A stretch of 64,000 bases of DNA from Arcobacter sp. (GTDB lineage Bacteria > Campylobacterota > Campylobacteria > Campylobacterales > Arcobacteraceae): NCBI GenBank assembly GCA_002685075.1, contig NYWO01000108.1:27281-91280 (forward strand), read 5' to 3'. Of the stretch, positions 10,638 through 20,575 are shown piece after piece (the first letter of the stretch is position 1; the number at the start of each line of letters is the position of its first letter). The notes beneath the pieces are model-generated. The model was not told the origin of the DNA. It searched no databases and saw nothing but the letters and a program-made list of their open reading frames with translations. A program made the translations under genes and the position numbers.

Positions 10638-11171
10638 TTATTTTTTATTTTTAACTTCTATTTCAAAATGAACATCTTTAGATCTCATATAATTTTTTGT
10701 TCCATCTAAATATAAGTTTGTTCCTTTAACTGTATTCTTATAATAATAACCATTATAAGGCACATTATTTGTTGCTAATTTTGTTTTTATATTATAATCT
10801 AATGCATCTGTATTTAAATTTATAAAGTCATCTCTATTATATTTTACATCTCTTTGTAAAGTTAAATCATCGCCTTTTTTTATAATAACTTGTGCTTCTA
10901 AAGTTTCAATTTTAAAATCTTTTTTATCTAAGTTATTTCTTAAAAGAATATTTGCATCATACATTTCATCTCTAGTTTTATATTTAATAGCATGACTACC
11001 TTGAACTATTCTTGATACATTTTTATCTGTAATTGTGTACATTAATGGCTTTTCAAAAACTACTAAAGGAATATCTTTAATATCATTATTCTTTGCTCTA
11101 TTTTCAACAGGAATAAAATATGATCCAACTGCTAAGAGTAATAATGAATAATTAAAAAGTTTTATATCCAT
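10638..11171 (-). CDS. lptC: LPS export protein LptC-like
   Basis: 177 aa, N-terminal TM, position between kdsC and lptA. Confidence 0.7.
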   Translation of the reverse strand: MDIKLFNYSLLLLAVGSYFIPVENRAKNNDIKDIPLVVFEKPLMYTITDKNVSRIVQGSHAIKYKTRDEMYDANILLRNNLDKKDFKIETLEAQVIIKKGDDLTLQRDVKYNRDDFINLNTDALDYNIKTKLATNNVPYNGYYYKNTVKGTNLYLDGTKNYMRSKDVHFEIEVKNKK

Positions 11172-11659
11172 GCGTTTAAAAAGTCCTCTTCAAGTCCATC
11201 TTCTTTACAAATATGTTCAATCATTTCTCGAACAGCTCCACTTCCACCTTGATTTTTACAAACTACATGTACAAAATCTTTTAAATATTCTGTTCCATTT
11301 AAAGGTGTGAAAGAAAGTCCTGCTTTTTTAAGCATTCTATAGTCATTTAAATCATCACCAATAGCTGCAACTTGATTCCATGCCAATCCTTCATCATCAA
11401 GTATTTTCTGTAGTACTTCATCTTTATTATGAATTCCTTGATGTAAGTGCTCAATTTTTAAATCTTTTGCACGTCTTTCAACAATTAAAGAGTTTCTTCC
11501 TGTAATAATTGCAGCTTTTTTCCCAAGTTTTTTTGTCCAAGTAGCAATTGCTAAACCATCAGCAACATCAAAAGACTTTAACTCATCTCCAGAATTAGTA
11601 TATGTAATTTGACCATTTGTTAATGTACCATCAACATCTAATACAATAAGTTCAATCAT
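11162..11659 (-). CDS. kdsC: 3-deoxy-D-manno-octulosonate 8-phosphate phosphatase (HAD, KdsC)
   Basis: LDVDGTLTNG, ITGRNS, AAIGDDLNDYRML motifs. Confidence 0.9.
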   Translation of the reverse strand: MIELIVLDVDGTLTNGQITYTNSGDELKSFDVADGLAIATWTKKLGKKAAIITGRNSLIVERRAKDLKIEHLHQGIHNKDEVLQKILDDEGLAWNQVAAIGDDLNDYRMLKKAGLSFTPLNGTEYLKDFVHVVCKNQGGSGAVREMIEHICKEDGLEEDFLNAWI

Positions 11660-12228
11660 AGAACACCTTTTGTACTAGGAATTCCTAATCTTTCATTTTT
11701 AACAAGTGCACGTCTTAAAGCAACAGCAAAAGCTTTAAAAGAAGCTTCCAAAATATGGTGTTTATTTCTTCCTCTATCTTGAATGATATGTAAAGTTATT
11801 CCAGCATTTCCACTTACTGCATGAAAAAATTCTTCAGCTAATTCAACATCAAAATCCCCTACTTTTCCTGAAATATTTACTTCATAAACTAAATAAGGTC
11901 TATTTGATAAGTCTAAGGCACAAGTTGTTGCTGCTTCATCCATTACAACAGTTGCATTACCATATCTCTCAACTGCTTCTATAGGAAAAATCTCTTGCTT
12001 TAAAGCTTTTCCTAATACAATTCCACAATCTTCAACTGTATGGTGCGCATCAATATGTAAATCTCCATCACAAGACAATTCTAAATCGATTCCACTATGT
12101 TTTGAAAGTGCTTCTAACATATGGTCAAAAAAACCAACACCTGTATTAATATTTGATTTACCACTACCGTTAATATCTAATTTACATTTAATATCTGTTT
12201 CTTTTGTTTTTCTATTTTGTTCTACCAT
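11656..12228 (-). CDS. hisB: Imidazoleglycerol-phosphate dehydratase
   Basis: NTGVGFFDHML, DAHHTVEDCGIVLG, HHILEASFKAFA. Confidence 0.96.
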   Translation of the reverse strand: MVEQNRKTKETDIKCKLDINGSGKSNINTGVGFFDHMLEALSKHSGIDLELSCDGDLHIDAHHTVEDCGIVLGKALKQEIFPIEAVERYGNATVVMDEAATTCALDLSNRPYLVYEVNISGKVGDFDVELAEEFFHAVSGNAGITLHIIQDRGRNKHHILEASFKAFAVALRRALVKNERLGIPSTKGVL

Positions 12229-12236
12229 TTTAAACC

Positions 12237-13133
12237 CTATTTTCTTATTATAATAGCACGACTTAAACCATTTGTATCTTTAAATATTTGTGCTTGATTT
12301 TCTGAACTAAAACCTCTTATTAGTACTTTATGTAAAAATCTATCATTAGAAACAACTTTTACTATATCAACTCTATTTTGATTATTAGTTATTGCTTCAT
12401 ATTTTCTTTTTGTTATCATTGCACCTTCTAGTTTACTAAAAGCACCAACTTGTAAATTATAATTATCATGAATTACAGTTTTTTCTTCTATTACCATAGG
12501 AGTAACTGGCTCTAATTTAGTTACCTTTTGAGATACTACTGGCTTTTGATATGCATGTTTTATAGGTGCATTATAATTTTGTATTTCCCCATTATATCCT
12601 AAAACAGTTACTTTTACCCTTGCAGTTCCATCTTTTACCATATCAATTTTATGGGCTGCTGTATTAGATAAATCAATAATTCTTCCATCAACAAAAGGAC
12701 CTCTATCATTAACTCTAACAACTACGCTCTTACCATTTTCAAGATTATCAACTCTTACTACTGTATTCATTGGCAAAGTCTTATGAGCAGCCGTTAAGTC
12801 ATACATATTGTATGTTTCACCATTTGAAGTCTTTTTAGCATGAAAATTTGGTCCATACCATGAAGCAATTCCTCTAAACTCATCATTTATATTTGGAATA
12901 AAAGGATAATATTTTTCACCAAAAACAGTGTAAGGACGTAAGGTAGCTCTATGCATTGCTTTTGAATTTCTAATATTACTATTTGATGTATCTTTATATA
13001 TTTTATTTATTTCAGATTTGTTTACTACATGTTTTTTAGAAGAACATCCTGTTATTAAAAGCGCTCCTGCTAATAAACTAGTAGTTATTCCATATTTAAA
13101 AATTTTATTAATATATTGCAATTTTATCTCCAA
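12237..13133 (-). CDS. rlpA: Septal ring lytic transglycosylase RlpA family protein with SPOR domain
   Basis: GIASWYGPNFHAKKTSNGE, RVNDRGPFVDGRIIDLS, lipobox-like LLITGC, C-terminal SPOR repeat. Confidence 0.9.
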   Translation of the reverse strand: MEIKLQYINKIFKYGITTSLLAGALLITGCSSKKHVVNKSEINKIYKDTSNSNIRNSKAMHRATLRPYTVFGEKYYPFIPNINDEFRGIASWYGPNFHAKKTSNGETYNMYDLTAAHKTLPMNTVVRVDNLENGKSVVVRVNDRGPFVDGRIIDLSNTAAHKIDMVKDGTARVKVTVLGYNGEIQNYNAPIKHAYQKPVVSQKVTKLEPVTPMVIEEKTVIHDNYNLQVGAFSKLEGAMITKRKYEAITNNQNRVDIVKVVSNDRFLHKVLIRGFSSENQAQIFKDTNGLSRAIIIRK

Positions 13134-14502
13134 CTTTTATTTTATTCGATTTCAAGTTATTATCTCTTTTTATTTTTTTAATATTAAGTTTAAATTTATG
13201 TGCAATTCTACTTAAAGAATCACCTTTTTTAACTTTATATATTGTTTTATTTGAACTCTTTCTTGTTGTTTTATTTACTTTATACTTATCAATAGGAATA
13301 ACAAGTTTTTGCTTTAATAACAATCTATTAGATTTTAAATCATTAAACTTTTTAATTAAACTATATTTTACTTTAAACTTATAAGCAATACGTAATAAAG
13401 TATCACCTTTTTTAACTCTATAAATTACAAAAGAGTCATTTTTAATTCTATTTTTATTTTTATTATAAATACCTAATTTTGAATAAGGAATATTTACGTC
13501 ATAACGTTTTACATCAAAAGGTACAATTTTTTGTTTTATATGTATATTCATTTTAGCTAATGTATTATATTTCATATTTAATACTTTAGAAATACTTCTT
13601 AAATGCAAGCCACCTTTTACTTTAACAGTTGTAATTGTAGCATTTATATCTCTATCAAAAATATAACCTTTTTTAAGAAAATTTCTATTAGCAATCATTG
13701 CTAAAACTACAATTTTTCTTAAATAACTTCTACTTTCTCTTGGTAAATATTGTCTATCTAATTTTTCTTGTATTTTTAAAAGATCTCTAGCTGTAATTGG
13801 AATATTCCATTGTTTTATATCTTTGTATATTCTATTAAGTTTATAAAAATCTTTTCTTGTTCTTAAATACTCTTTGATTATATTTCTATATTCTGTGATT
13901 TTTTTAGAGTCTTTTTTATTAGGATAAAGTTGTACATATTTATCTATACTAGCTCTTGTAATTGCTTCAATTATTCTACCTTCACCACAATTATAAGCTA
14001 ATATTGATAAATACCATTTATTAAATCTTTTATGGTGTGATTTTAAATACTTAGAAGCTGCATGCGTTGATTTTATAAAATCTAATCTTTCATCAACATA
14101 TTCATCATTTCTTAACTTATAAACTTTTGCGGTCGCTGGCATAAACTGCCATAATCCAAGAGCATTTGTAGAAGATTTAGCATCTATTTTGAAATTTGAT
14201 TCAGCCATAGATAAAAATAAAAAGCTTGAAGGTAAGCCTTCTTGATTTAAAACTTCTTTTATTTTTGAAATATAAATAGAAGATTGTCTTAAATTTCTTT
14301 TATATACATGTATATGATTTTTGTCTGATAATTTATTATATAGATCTTGAAGATGTTTATCATGAACAAAAGATTTTTCGATATCCAAGTCTTTTAAGAC
14401 TTGAAGATCTTTTTTAGTGAAATTTACTGCACTTAAATTAGTATAAAGAGAGGTGAAAATTAAAAATACAACTAATAATATCTTATTCATGTAATATCCC
14501 AC
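13108..14502 (-). CDS. MltD-like lytic transglycosylase with two or more LysM domains
   Basis: SLT domain AESNFKIDAKSSTNALGLWQFMPATAK; LysM motifs YRVKKGDTLLRIAYKF and YKVKKGDSLSRIAHKF. Confidence 0.92.
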   Translation of the reverse strand: MGYYMNKILLVVFLIFTSLYTNLSAVNFTKKDLQVLKDLDIEKSFVHDKHLQDLYNKLSDKNHIHVYKRNLRQSSIYISKIKEVLNQEGLPSSFLFLSMAESNFKIDAKSSTNALGLWQFMPATAKVYKLRNDEYVDERLDFIKSTHAASKYLKSHHKRFNKWYLSILAYNCGEGRIIEAITRASIDKYVQLYPNKKDSKKITEYRNIIKEYLRTRKDFYKLNRIYKDIKQWNIPITARDLLKIQEKLDRQYLPRESRSYLRKIVVLAMIANRNFLKKGYIFDRDINATITTVKVKGGLHLRSISKVLNMKYNTLAKMNIHIKQKIVPFDVKRYDVNIPYSKLGIYNKNKNRIKNDSFVIYRVKKGDTLLRIAYKFKVKYSLIKKFNDLKSNRLLLKQKLVIPIDKYKVNKTTRKSSNKTIYKVKKGDSLSRIAHKFKLNIKKIKRDNNLKSNKIKVGDKIAIY

Positions 14503-14527
14503 TTCTTTACATAACTAGATATCCTTT

Positions 14528-15316
14528 TTAAGATAAACTAGAAAACTCTTTAAATAATTTAATAGCATTCGTTGTAGTAAGATTGTCAATTTCTTCTCTA
14601 GACATTTCTAATAATTCAGCCATTTTATCAGCAACAAAAACTGTATAATATGGTTCATTTCTTTTTCCTCTAAAAGGATGAGGAGTAAGATAAGGTCCAT
14701 CTGTTTCTATAATTAATTTATCTTTTGGAATTTTAGATAGAACTTCTACTAATTTTTTTGCATTTTTAAAAGTTAAAACCCCACCTATACCAAAGTAAAA
14801 ATTATGATCAGCAAGTGGCAATAAATGTTCACTTGCATTAAAGCAGTGAAGAACTCCACCAACTTGTTTAGCATCATAATCTATTAATATTTGTCTTGAA
14901 TCATTTGAGGCTTCTCTAACATGAACAATTAAAGGTTTATTTACTTTTTTTGCAAACTCAATCTGAGCAATAAAAACTTCTTTTTGTTTTGCAATATTAG
15001 CTTTTTTTTCTTCATCATCTTCAGGAAGTCTAAAATAATCTAAACCACACTCTCCAACTGCTATACATTTAGGATGGTTTATATATTCTTCTAATACTTT
15101 TTCATCATACATATCTATATCATAAGGATGAATACCAACAGCAAAAAACACTTCATCATATTTTTCTGCAAGTTTTATAGCTTGAGGAAGATCGTTAAAA
15201 TCAGCACCAGGAATTAAAAAACCTTTTACATTATGCTCTATTGCATTCTTAATTACGGTATCAATATCTTCATAATATTGTTTGTTGTCTAAATGACAAT
15301 GAGTATCTATTATTAT
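14528..15316 (-). CDS. tatD: TatD family hydrolase; apparent non-canonical ATA start
   Basis: Frame is open upstream of the tracked M (15151) and encodes the catalytic motif (I)IIDTHCHLDN...; C-terminal IIETDGPYLTPHPFRGKRNEP. No ATG/GTG/TTG between the in-frame stop at about 15361 and DTHCHLD. Confidence 0.85.
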   Translation of the reverse strand: MIIDTHCHLDNKQYYEDIDTVIKNAIEHNVKGFLIPGADFNDLPQAIKLAEKYDEVFFAVGIHPYDIDMYDEKVLEEYINHPKCIAVGECGLDYFRLPEDDEEKKANIAKQKEVFIAQIEFAKKVNKPLIVHVREASNDSRQILIDYDAKQVGGVLHCFNASEHLLPLADHNFYFGIGGVLTFKNAKKLVEVLSKIPKDKLIIETDGPYLTPHPFRGKRNEPYYTVFVADKMAELLEMSREEIDNLTTTNAIKLFKEFSSLS

Positions 15317-15618
15317 GTTAAAAACCTTTTTTTTACTAAATTTAATAATCCATTTACTTCAGATAGATCTGAAGCTTTTATCCAAGCATCAATTCCAAAG
15401 TTTTTAAATGCATCATAATCTTCTTCATCATCAATCATTGCAACTGAAACATACTTTTCTTTACATACTTCAGATTTATTTTCTTCAAATTCAAAAATTG
15501 AATCAATATTTATAATGATGATATCTGCTTTTTCACTTAATCCACTATGAAAATGTTCAACTTTATGTTCATTATCAAACAATGACTCATCAATTTCACA
15601 AAATGTAATTATATTCAT
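15313..15618 (-). CDS. Small protein, weakly response-regulator-receiver-like; hypothetical
   Basis: 101-aa ORF between hslU and tatD; plausible alpha/beta alternation but no phospho-acceptor motif confirmed. Confidence 0.6.
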   Translation of the reverse strand: MNIITFCEIDESLFDNEHKVEHFHSGLSEKADIIIINIDSIFEFEENKSEVCKEKYVSVAMIDDEEDYDAFKNFGIDAWIKASDLSEVNGLLNLVKKRFLT

Positions 15619-15678
15619 ATAAAAACTCCTAAACTTCTTTAATACTTTATTCTATCTAAAAAATTATTAATTTCAAAA

Positions 15679-17007
15679 TTATAGTATATACCTAGCTGTA
15701 TCTACGTTATCTACAATCTCATCTAGTTTAACTTCAACTAGATTTTTTGTTATAATTACTTTTTCGCCTTTTTTTTCATCAGCTTCAAAAGAAATGTCTT
15801 CAATTACTTTTTCAATAACAGTATGAAGACGTCTAGCACCTATATCTTCTGTCATTTCATTTGCAGTTACTGAATATTTTGCAAAGGCTCTAATAGAACT
15901 ATCATCAAACTCTAACTCAACCTTTTCTACTGCTAATAACGCTTGATACTGTTTTAATAAAGAGTTTTTAGTATTAGTTAATATTTTATATAAAGCTTCT
16001 TCATCTAAAGATTCTAATTCAACTCTTAAAGGAAATCTTCCTTGAAGTTCTGGTAATAAATCGCTAGGTTTTGATACATGAAATGCCCCTGCTGCTATAA
16101 ATAAAATATGGTCAGTTTTAACTTGTCCAAATTTAGTTTGAACACTACTACCTTCAACAATAGGTAATAAATCTCTTTGAACACCTTCTTTACTTGGATC
16201 TTGATTTTGGTTAGTTTTACCAGATGCAATTTTATCAATTTCATCTAAAAATATAATTCCACCATTTTGAGCTCTTTTAACAGCTTCAATTCTAATAGCT
16301 TCTTGATCTAGTAAAGATTCACTAGCTTCATCTCTTAATAAAACCTTTGCATCTTTAATACTTACTTCTTTTTTAATCTTATCTTTATTAAGTCCACCTA
16401 ACATTTTACTAAGGCTTTCTTGCATTGAACTCATATCCATTGGCATATTTGAATCTAAAATCTCTACATGAGCTTTCTTAGAAACTTCAATTTCAATTTT
16501 TTTATCATCCAATGATCCATCAAGAAGCTTTTTTTCCATAACGTTATATGTTTTTATAAATGATTCTTTAGCATTTTGAGTTGCAGTATCAGGTAATGGT
16601 GGTACGAGAATTTCTATAATTTTTTTATAGACTTCATCTTCAATTTTATCTTTGATTTTATCTTCATACTCTTTTGACACAATATTAATTGATTCATATA
16701 CTAAATCTCTAATCATTGATTCGACATCCCGACCTACAAAACCAACTTCTGTATATTTACTAGCTTCCACTTTTACAAAAGGTAAAGACATCATTTTTGC
16801 TAATCTTCTTGCAATTTCAGTTTTACCAATACCAGTACTTCCTATCATAAGAATATTTTTTGGCATAATTTCTTCTTGTAAAACTGGTTCAACTTTCATT
16901 CTTCTATATCTATTTCGTAAAGCTAATGCAATTGTTTTTTTTGCATTGTTTTGTCCAATAATATAATCATCTAAGTATGCAACAATTTGCTTAGGTGTTA
17001 AATCCAT
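15679..17007 (-). CDS. hslU: ATP-dependent protease ATPase subunit HslU
   Basis: LTPKQIVAYLDDYIIGQNNAKKTIALALRNRYRR, GSTGIGKTEIARRLAK, GIIFLDEIDKIA. Confidence 0.97.
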   Translation of the reverse strand: MDLTPKQIVAYLDDYIIGQNNAKKTIALALRNRYRRMKVEPVLQEEIMPKNILMIGSTGIGKTEIARRLAKMMSLPFVKVEASKYTEVGFVGRDVESMIRDLVYESINIVSKEYEDKIKDKIEDEVYKKIIEILVPPLPDTATQNAKESFIKTYNVMEKKLLDGSLDDKKIEIEVSKKAHVEILDSNMPMDMSSMQESLSKMLGGLNKDKIKKEVSIKDAKVLLRDEASESLLDQEAIRIEAVKRAQNGGIIFLDEIDKIASGKTNQNQDPSKEGVQRDLLPIVEGSSVQTKFGQVKTDHILFIAAGAFHVSKPSDLLPELQGRFPLRVELESLDEEALYKILTNTKNSLLKQYQALLAVEKVELEFDDSSIRAFAKYSVTANEMTEDIGARRLHTVIEKVIEDISFEADEKKGEKVIITKNLVEVKLDEIVDNVDTARYIL

Positions 17008-17013
17008 ACTTTT

Positions 17014-17550
17014 TTAATCCTCTAATTTCAATAATTTAATATTTTGATTTGTATAAATACAAAGTTCACCTGCAATCATAAGTGATTCTTTTACAACTGC
17101 TTCTTCATCTAAATCTGAATGCTTTGCAAGTGCCCTAGCAGCTGAAATTGCAAAATTTCCACCTGAACCAATTGAAGCTATACATCCATCTTCTGGTTCA
17201 ACTACATCACCATTTCCACTTAAAATAAAAATATGGTCTTTATTAAGTACAATCATCATAGCTTCAAGACGTCTTAAAACTTTATCTTTTCTCCACTCTT
17301 TAGAAAATGCAATAACTGCTTTTAATAAATCACCTTTTGTTGATTCTAAATGTGTTTCAAACATATCATAAAGATTAAAAGCATCAGCAGTACTTCCAGC
17401 AAAACCTGAAAGAATTTGATCTTTATATAATTTTCTAATTTTTGTGGCATTACCTTTTAAAACTGTATTACCAAAAGTAACTTGTCCGTCACCACCTATT
17501 ACAGCTTTATTTTTGCCCTTATATGCAAGTATCGTAGTAGCATCAAACAT
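17014..17550 (-). CDS. hslV: ATP-dependent protease subunit HslV
   Basis: [37 protein letters not shown]; adjacent to hslU. Confidence 0.96.
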   Translation of the reverse strand: MFDATTILAYKGKNKAVIGGDGQVTFGNTVLKGNATKIRKLYKDQILSGFAGSTADAFNLYDMFETHLESTKGDLLKAVIAFSKEWRKDKVLRRLEAMMIVLNKDHIFILSGNGDVVEPEDGCIASIGSGGNFAISAARALAKHSDLDEEAVVKESLMIAGELCIYTNQNIKLLKLED

Positions 17551-17554
17551 TCAA

Positions 17555-18001
17555 TTATTCTCCTATGATTATAACTTCCAGTGATGCATGAACTGCATGA
17601 CCTAATTTACAATCAATAATAAAAGTACCTTCAGCTTTGATTTTTTTATCTAATGATAAATTCTTTTTATCAATTTCAATAGAGAATTGAGTATTTAATT
17701 CTTCTGAAATTTCTTTATTTGTAACAGAACCAATTAAATGTCCATTTGCACCTATTTTGTGTTTAATAGTAAGTTTTGTTGCATTTAATTTTTCTGCTAA
17801 TTCTTTTGCTGCTGCAATTTCTTCTGCTTCTTTTGCATCTTTTCTTTTTTGCTCAGCTTTATATTTTGCTAATACGTCATTTGTTGCATGTAAAGCTAAA
17901 CCTTTTCCGATTAAGAAATTTTTTCCATAACCATCTTTAACTTCTTTAACTTCACCAGCTTTTCCCGTACCTTGTACATCTTTAATTAATAAAACTTTCA
18001 T
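17555..18001 (-). CDS. rplI: 50S ribosomal protein L9
   Basis: [31 protein letters not shown]. Confidence 0.97.
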   Translation of the reverse strand: MKVLLIKDVQGTGKAGEVKEVKDGYGKNFLIGKGLALHATNDVLAKYKAEQKRKDAKEAEEIAAAKELAEKLNATKLTIKHKIGANGHLIGSVTNKEISEELNTQFSIEIDKKNLSLDKKIKAEGTFIIDCKLGHAVHASLEVIIIGE

Positions 18002-18065
18002 ATTTACTCCATATATCTAAATTAGCGGTATTTTACTATAATTTATATGAAGTAAGTATAAATCA

Positions 18066-18110
18066 TAATACTCTTGGTATTTTAATTAACTTGCAATATC
18101 AAGAGTATTA
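18066..18110. repeat. 11-bp perfect inverted repeat at the 3' end of the recombinase-like gene
   Basis: TAATACTCTTG (18066-18076) and CAAGAGTATTA (18100-18110), 23-nt loop; one arm lies inside the last codons of the recombinase-like ORF. Confidence 0.7.
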
Positions 18111-18727
18111 GGCAAATTTTGTCTAATATTCCTTTTTTTAACATAATTATTTAAACCTATATGATTATTATATCCTAAAAGTTTTGCAATTTTTCTAACA
18201 GATAATCCAACTGATAATAACTCTTCAATTTTATCTCTTTGCTTATCAAATTTAGATTTTTGAATGGTTCCTACAGGTTTACCTAAAGCAACACCTGATA
18301 ATTTTTTTGCACTTAATGCTTCTTTTGTTCTTAGACTCATTAAGTCTTTTTCTAATCCAATAGTCATAGAAATCATACCTAGAATCATTTGAGTTAACAT
18401 ATCTTTATCATCAACTAAATCAAGATTTTGCTTAACTACTAATATTCGTATTTTATTAGTTAAAAGAAATTTAACAATTTCTAAAATAGTTTCAATTGTT
18501 CTTCCAAATACATTTAAATCATAAACAATAAGTGTTGAGTTTTTTTCACAGTTTTTTAGTAATTCTAGAATATTTTTTTCATCACTAGGAGTACTAATAT
18601 CAATCTCTATATTTTTGTAAATTTCAATATTATGTTTTTTTACATAATTATTTAAAATATCTTTCTGTTCTTCTGTATATTTCTCATTATTCTTGTTTAT
18701 TCTCATATATATGAAAACATTTGACAT
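18086..18727 (-). CDS. Serine recombinase (resolvase/invertase)-like protein, catalytic residues degenerate
   Basis: Resolvase N-domain fold text (FIYMRINKNNE...LIVYDLNVFGRTIETILEIV...LRTKEALSAKKLSGVALGKPVG) plus C-terminal HTH (LLSVGLSVRKIAKLLGYNNHIGLNNYVKKR). Confidence 0.8.
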   Translation of the reverse strand: MSNVFIYMRINKNNEKYTEEQKDILNNYVKKHNIEIYKNIEIDISTPSDEKNILELLKNCEKNSTLIVYDLNVFGRTIETILEIVKFLLTNKIRILVVKQNLDLVDDKDMLTQMILGMISMTIGLEKDLMSLRTKEALSAKKLSGVALGKPVGTIQKSKFDKQRDKIEELLSVGLSVRKIAKLLGYNNHIGLNNYVKKRNIRQNLPNTLDIAS

Positions 18728-18970
18728 GATTTATTCCTTAACATTAAGTATATTTTTAATATATAAAGTTACATAGTGTTTCGTTTATATATATAAAATT
18801 TATACAAAATGTTAACAAATTATTATTAATTTAAACTTAATTTTTAATTAATCAATGCCATATTTAGACACTTTATAGAATATGTCTTTACACATATTAT
18901 TATACAGTTTGAATTAAAAGTCTTTTTTTGATATTATCTTTTTGAATATATGTAAACAGAAAGGTATCTT

Positions 18971-19525
18971 TTGAAAATTACTGTTGGAATCTCAGGAGCA
19001 AGTGGAGCTAATTTAGGTCTTAATTTTGTTAAAAAACTTCCTAAAAATATTGAAGTTTTTTTAGTACTTTCTAAGAGTGCAAAAATTGCATTAAAATTAG
19101 AAAATGGAATTTCTGTAAAAAAAACTTTTGAACAATATCCAAATGTCAAAATATTTTTAGATAGTAATATTGCTGCACCAATTGCATCTGGCTCATTTAA
19201 AGTGGATAAAATGATTATCATTCCATGTTCAATGAATACACTTGCAAAATGTACTGTTGGAATTTCTGATTCATTGATTACAAGGGCTTTTACAGTAATG
19301 TTAAAAGAAAAAAGAGATATAGTTCTTGCACCTAGAGAAATGCCCCTTAATTCAATTGCTTTAGAAAACATGTTAAAATTATCTACCTTAGGAGTAATTA
19401 TAGCTCCTCCTGTTCTTGGATATTATTCAAGTCAACAAACTCTAGAAGAAATGGAAAGTTTCTTAATTGGTAAATGGTTTGATTTACTAAAAATTGACAA
19501 TAACTTATATGAAAGATGGAAATAA
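18971..19525 (+). CDS. ubiX: UbiX family flavin prenyltransferase
   Basis: TTG start; VGISGASGANLGL, PCSMNTLAKCTVGISDSLITRA, LAPREMPLN. Confidence 0.93.
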   Translation: MKITVGISGASGANLGLNFVKKLPKNIEVFLVLSKSAKIALKLENGISVKKTFEQYPNVKIFLDSNIAAPIASGSFKVDKMIIIPCSMNTLAKCTVGISDSLITRAFTVMLKEKRDIVLAPREMPLNSIALENMLKLSTLGVIIAPPVLGYYSSQQTLEEMESFLIGKWFDLLKIDNNLYERWK

Positions 19526-19526
19526 A

Positions 19527-20018
19527 ATGCCTAAAAATTTAAATACGAAAGAGTCATATAAAAAAGCTATCTATAGTGGTACTTTTGACCCCATTACAAA
19601 TGGACATTTAGATATTATAAGCCGTGCTGCAAATATATTTGATGAAGTAATAATTGCAGTTGCGAAAAGTGAAAGAAAAAAGCCTATGTTTACACAAGAA
19701 GAAAGAGTAAGGTTTTCAATAGCAGCAACAGAACATTTACCAAATGTACGAGTTGAAGGCTTTGATACTTTACTTGTGGATCTAGCTACACAATTAGATG
19801 TAAATACTATCATTAGAGGACTTCGTGCTGTTTCAGATTTTGAGTTTGAACTACAGATGGGTTATGCAAATGCATCAATTAATGATAAAATTGAAACTCT
19901 TTATTTAATGCCTACACTAGAGAATGCCTTTGTTTCTTCTACAATTGTAAGAGAAATTATAAGATTTGATGGGAAGTTTCAACACTTAGTACCTAAAGAA
20001 GTTTTAGAATGTATGTAG
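19527..20018 (+). CDS. coaD: Phosphopantetheine adenylyltransferase
   Basis: AIYSGTFDPITNGHLDII, IIRGLRAVSDFEFELQM. Start placed at MPKNL (19527); the tracked 19494 start is inside ubiX. Confidence 0.95.
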   Translation: MPKNLNTKESYKKAIYSGTFDPITNGHLDIISRAANIFDEVIIAVAKSERKKPMFTQEERVRFSIAATEHLPNVRVEGFDTLLVDLATQLDVNTIIRGLRAVSDFEFELQMGYANASINDKIETLYLMPTLENAFVSSTIVREIIRFDGKFQHLVPKEVLECM

Positions 20019-20575
20019 TTGTTGAAGGAATTGACACTGCTGGAAAATCTACACAGTTAGATTTATTACAACAAAAACATCCAAATGCAATTTTCACTAA
20101 AGAACCAGGTGGGACTGATATTGGTTTGAAATTACGTTCAATGGCACTTAATGGAGAAGCGAAATCTCCAATTGCTGAAATGTTTTTGTTTTTAGCTGAT
20201 AGGGCTGAACATATTGAAGAAGTAATACTTACAAATAAAGAAAAATTAGTAATCTCAGATAGATCAATGATTTCTGGAATTGCATATGCATCAGCCTTTC
20301 CATTAGAAAAAATGATTGAACTAAATCTATTAGCAACAAACAATATATTACCAAGCCATATAATTTTATTAGAACTATCAGCTTCAGAACTTAAATATAG
20401 GCTTTCACAAAAAGAAAATGATGCAATTGAATTACGTGGAATTGAGTATTTAATGAATATTCAAAGTAGAATGAAAGAAACAATAATTAAACTAGGAATA
20501 AACCATCTATTTATAGATGCAAGCCTAAAAATAGAAGAAATAGAAGAACAAATAGGAGATTTTTTAAATGAGTAA
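20009..20575 (+). CDS. tmk: Thymidylate kinase
   Basis: VVEGIDTAGKSTQ, TKEPGGT, LFLADRAEH, ISDRSMISGIAYA. Confidence 0.95.
   Translation: MYVVVEGIDTAGKSTQLDLLQQKHPNAIFTKEPGGTDIGLKLRSMALNGEAKSPIAEMFLFLADRAEHIEEVILTNKEKLVISDRSMISGIAYASAFPLEKMIELNLLATNNILPSHIILLELSASELKYRLSQKENDAIELRGIEYLMNIQSRMKETIIKLGINHLFIDASLKIEEIEEQIGDFLNE

Noticed and set aside
18934-19371. 145-aa minus-strand ORF
   Set aside because: Antisense to ubiX, which has clear family motifs; no motifs of its own.
19494-19526. N-terminal extension of coaD (MTITYMKDGNK)
   Set aside because: Overlaps the ubiX coding end; homologous start is MPKNL at 19527 with its own spacing.
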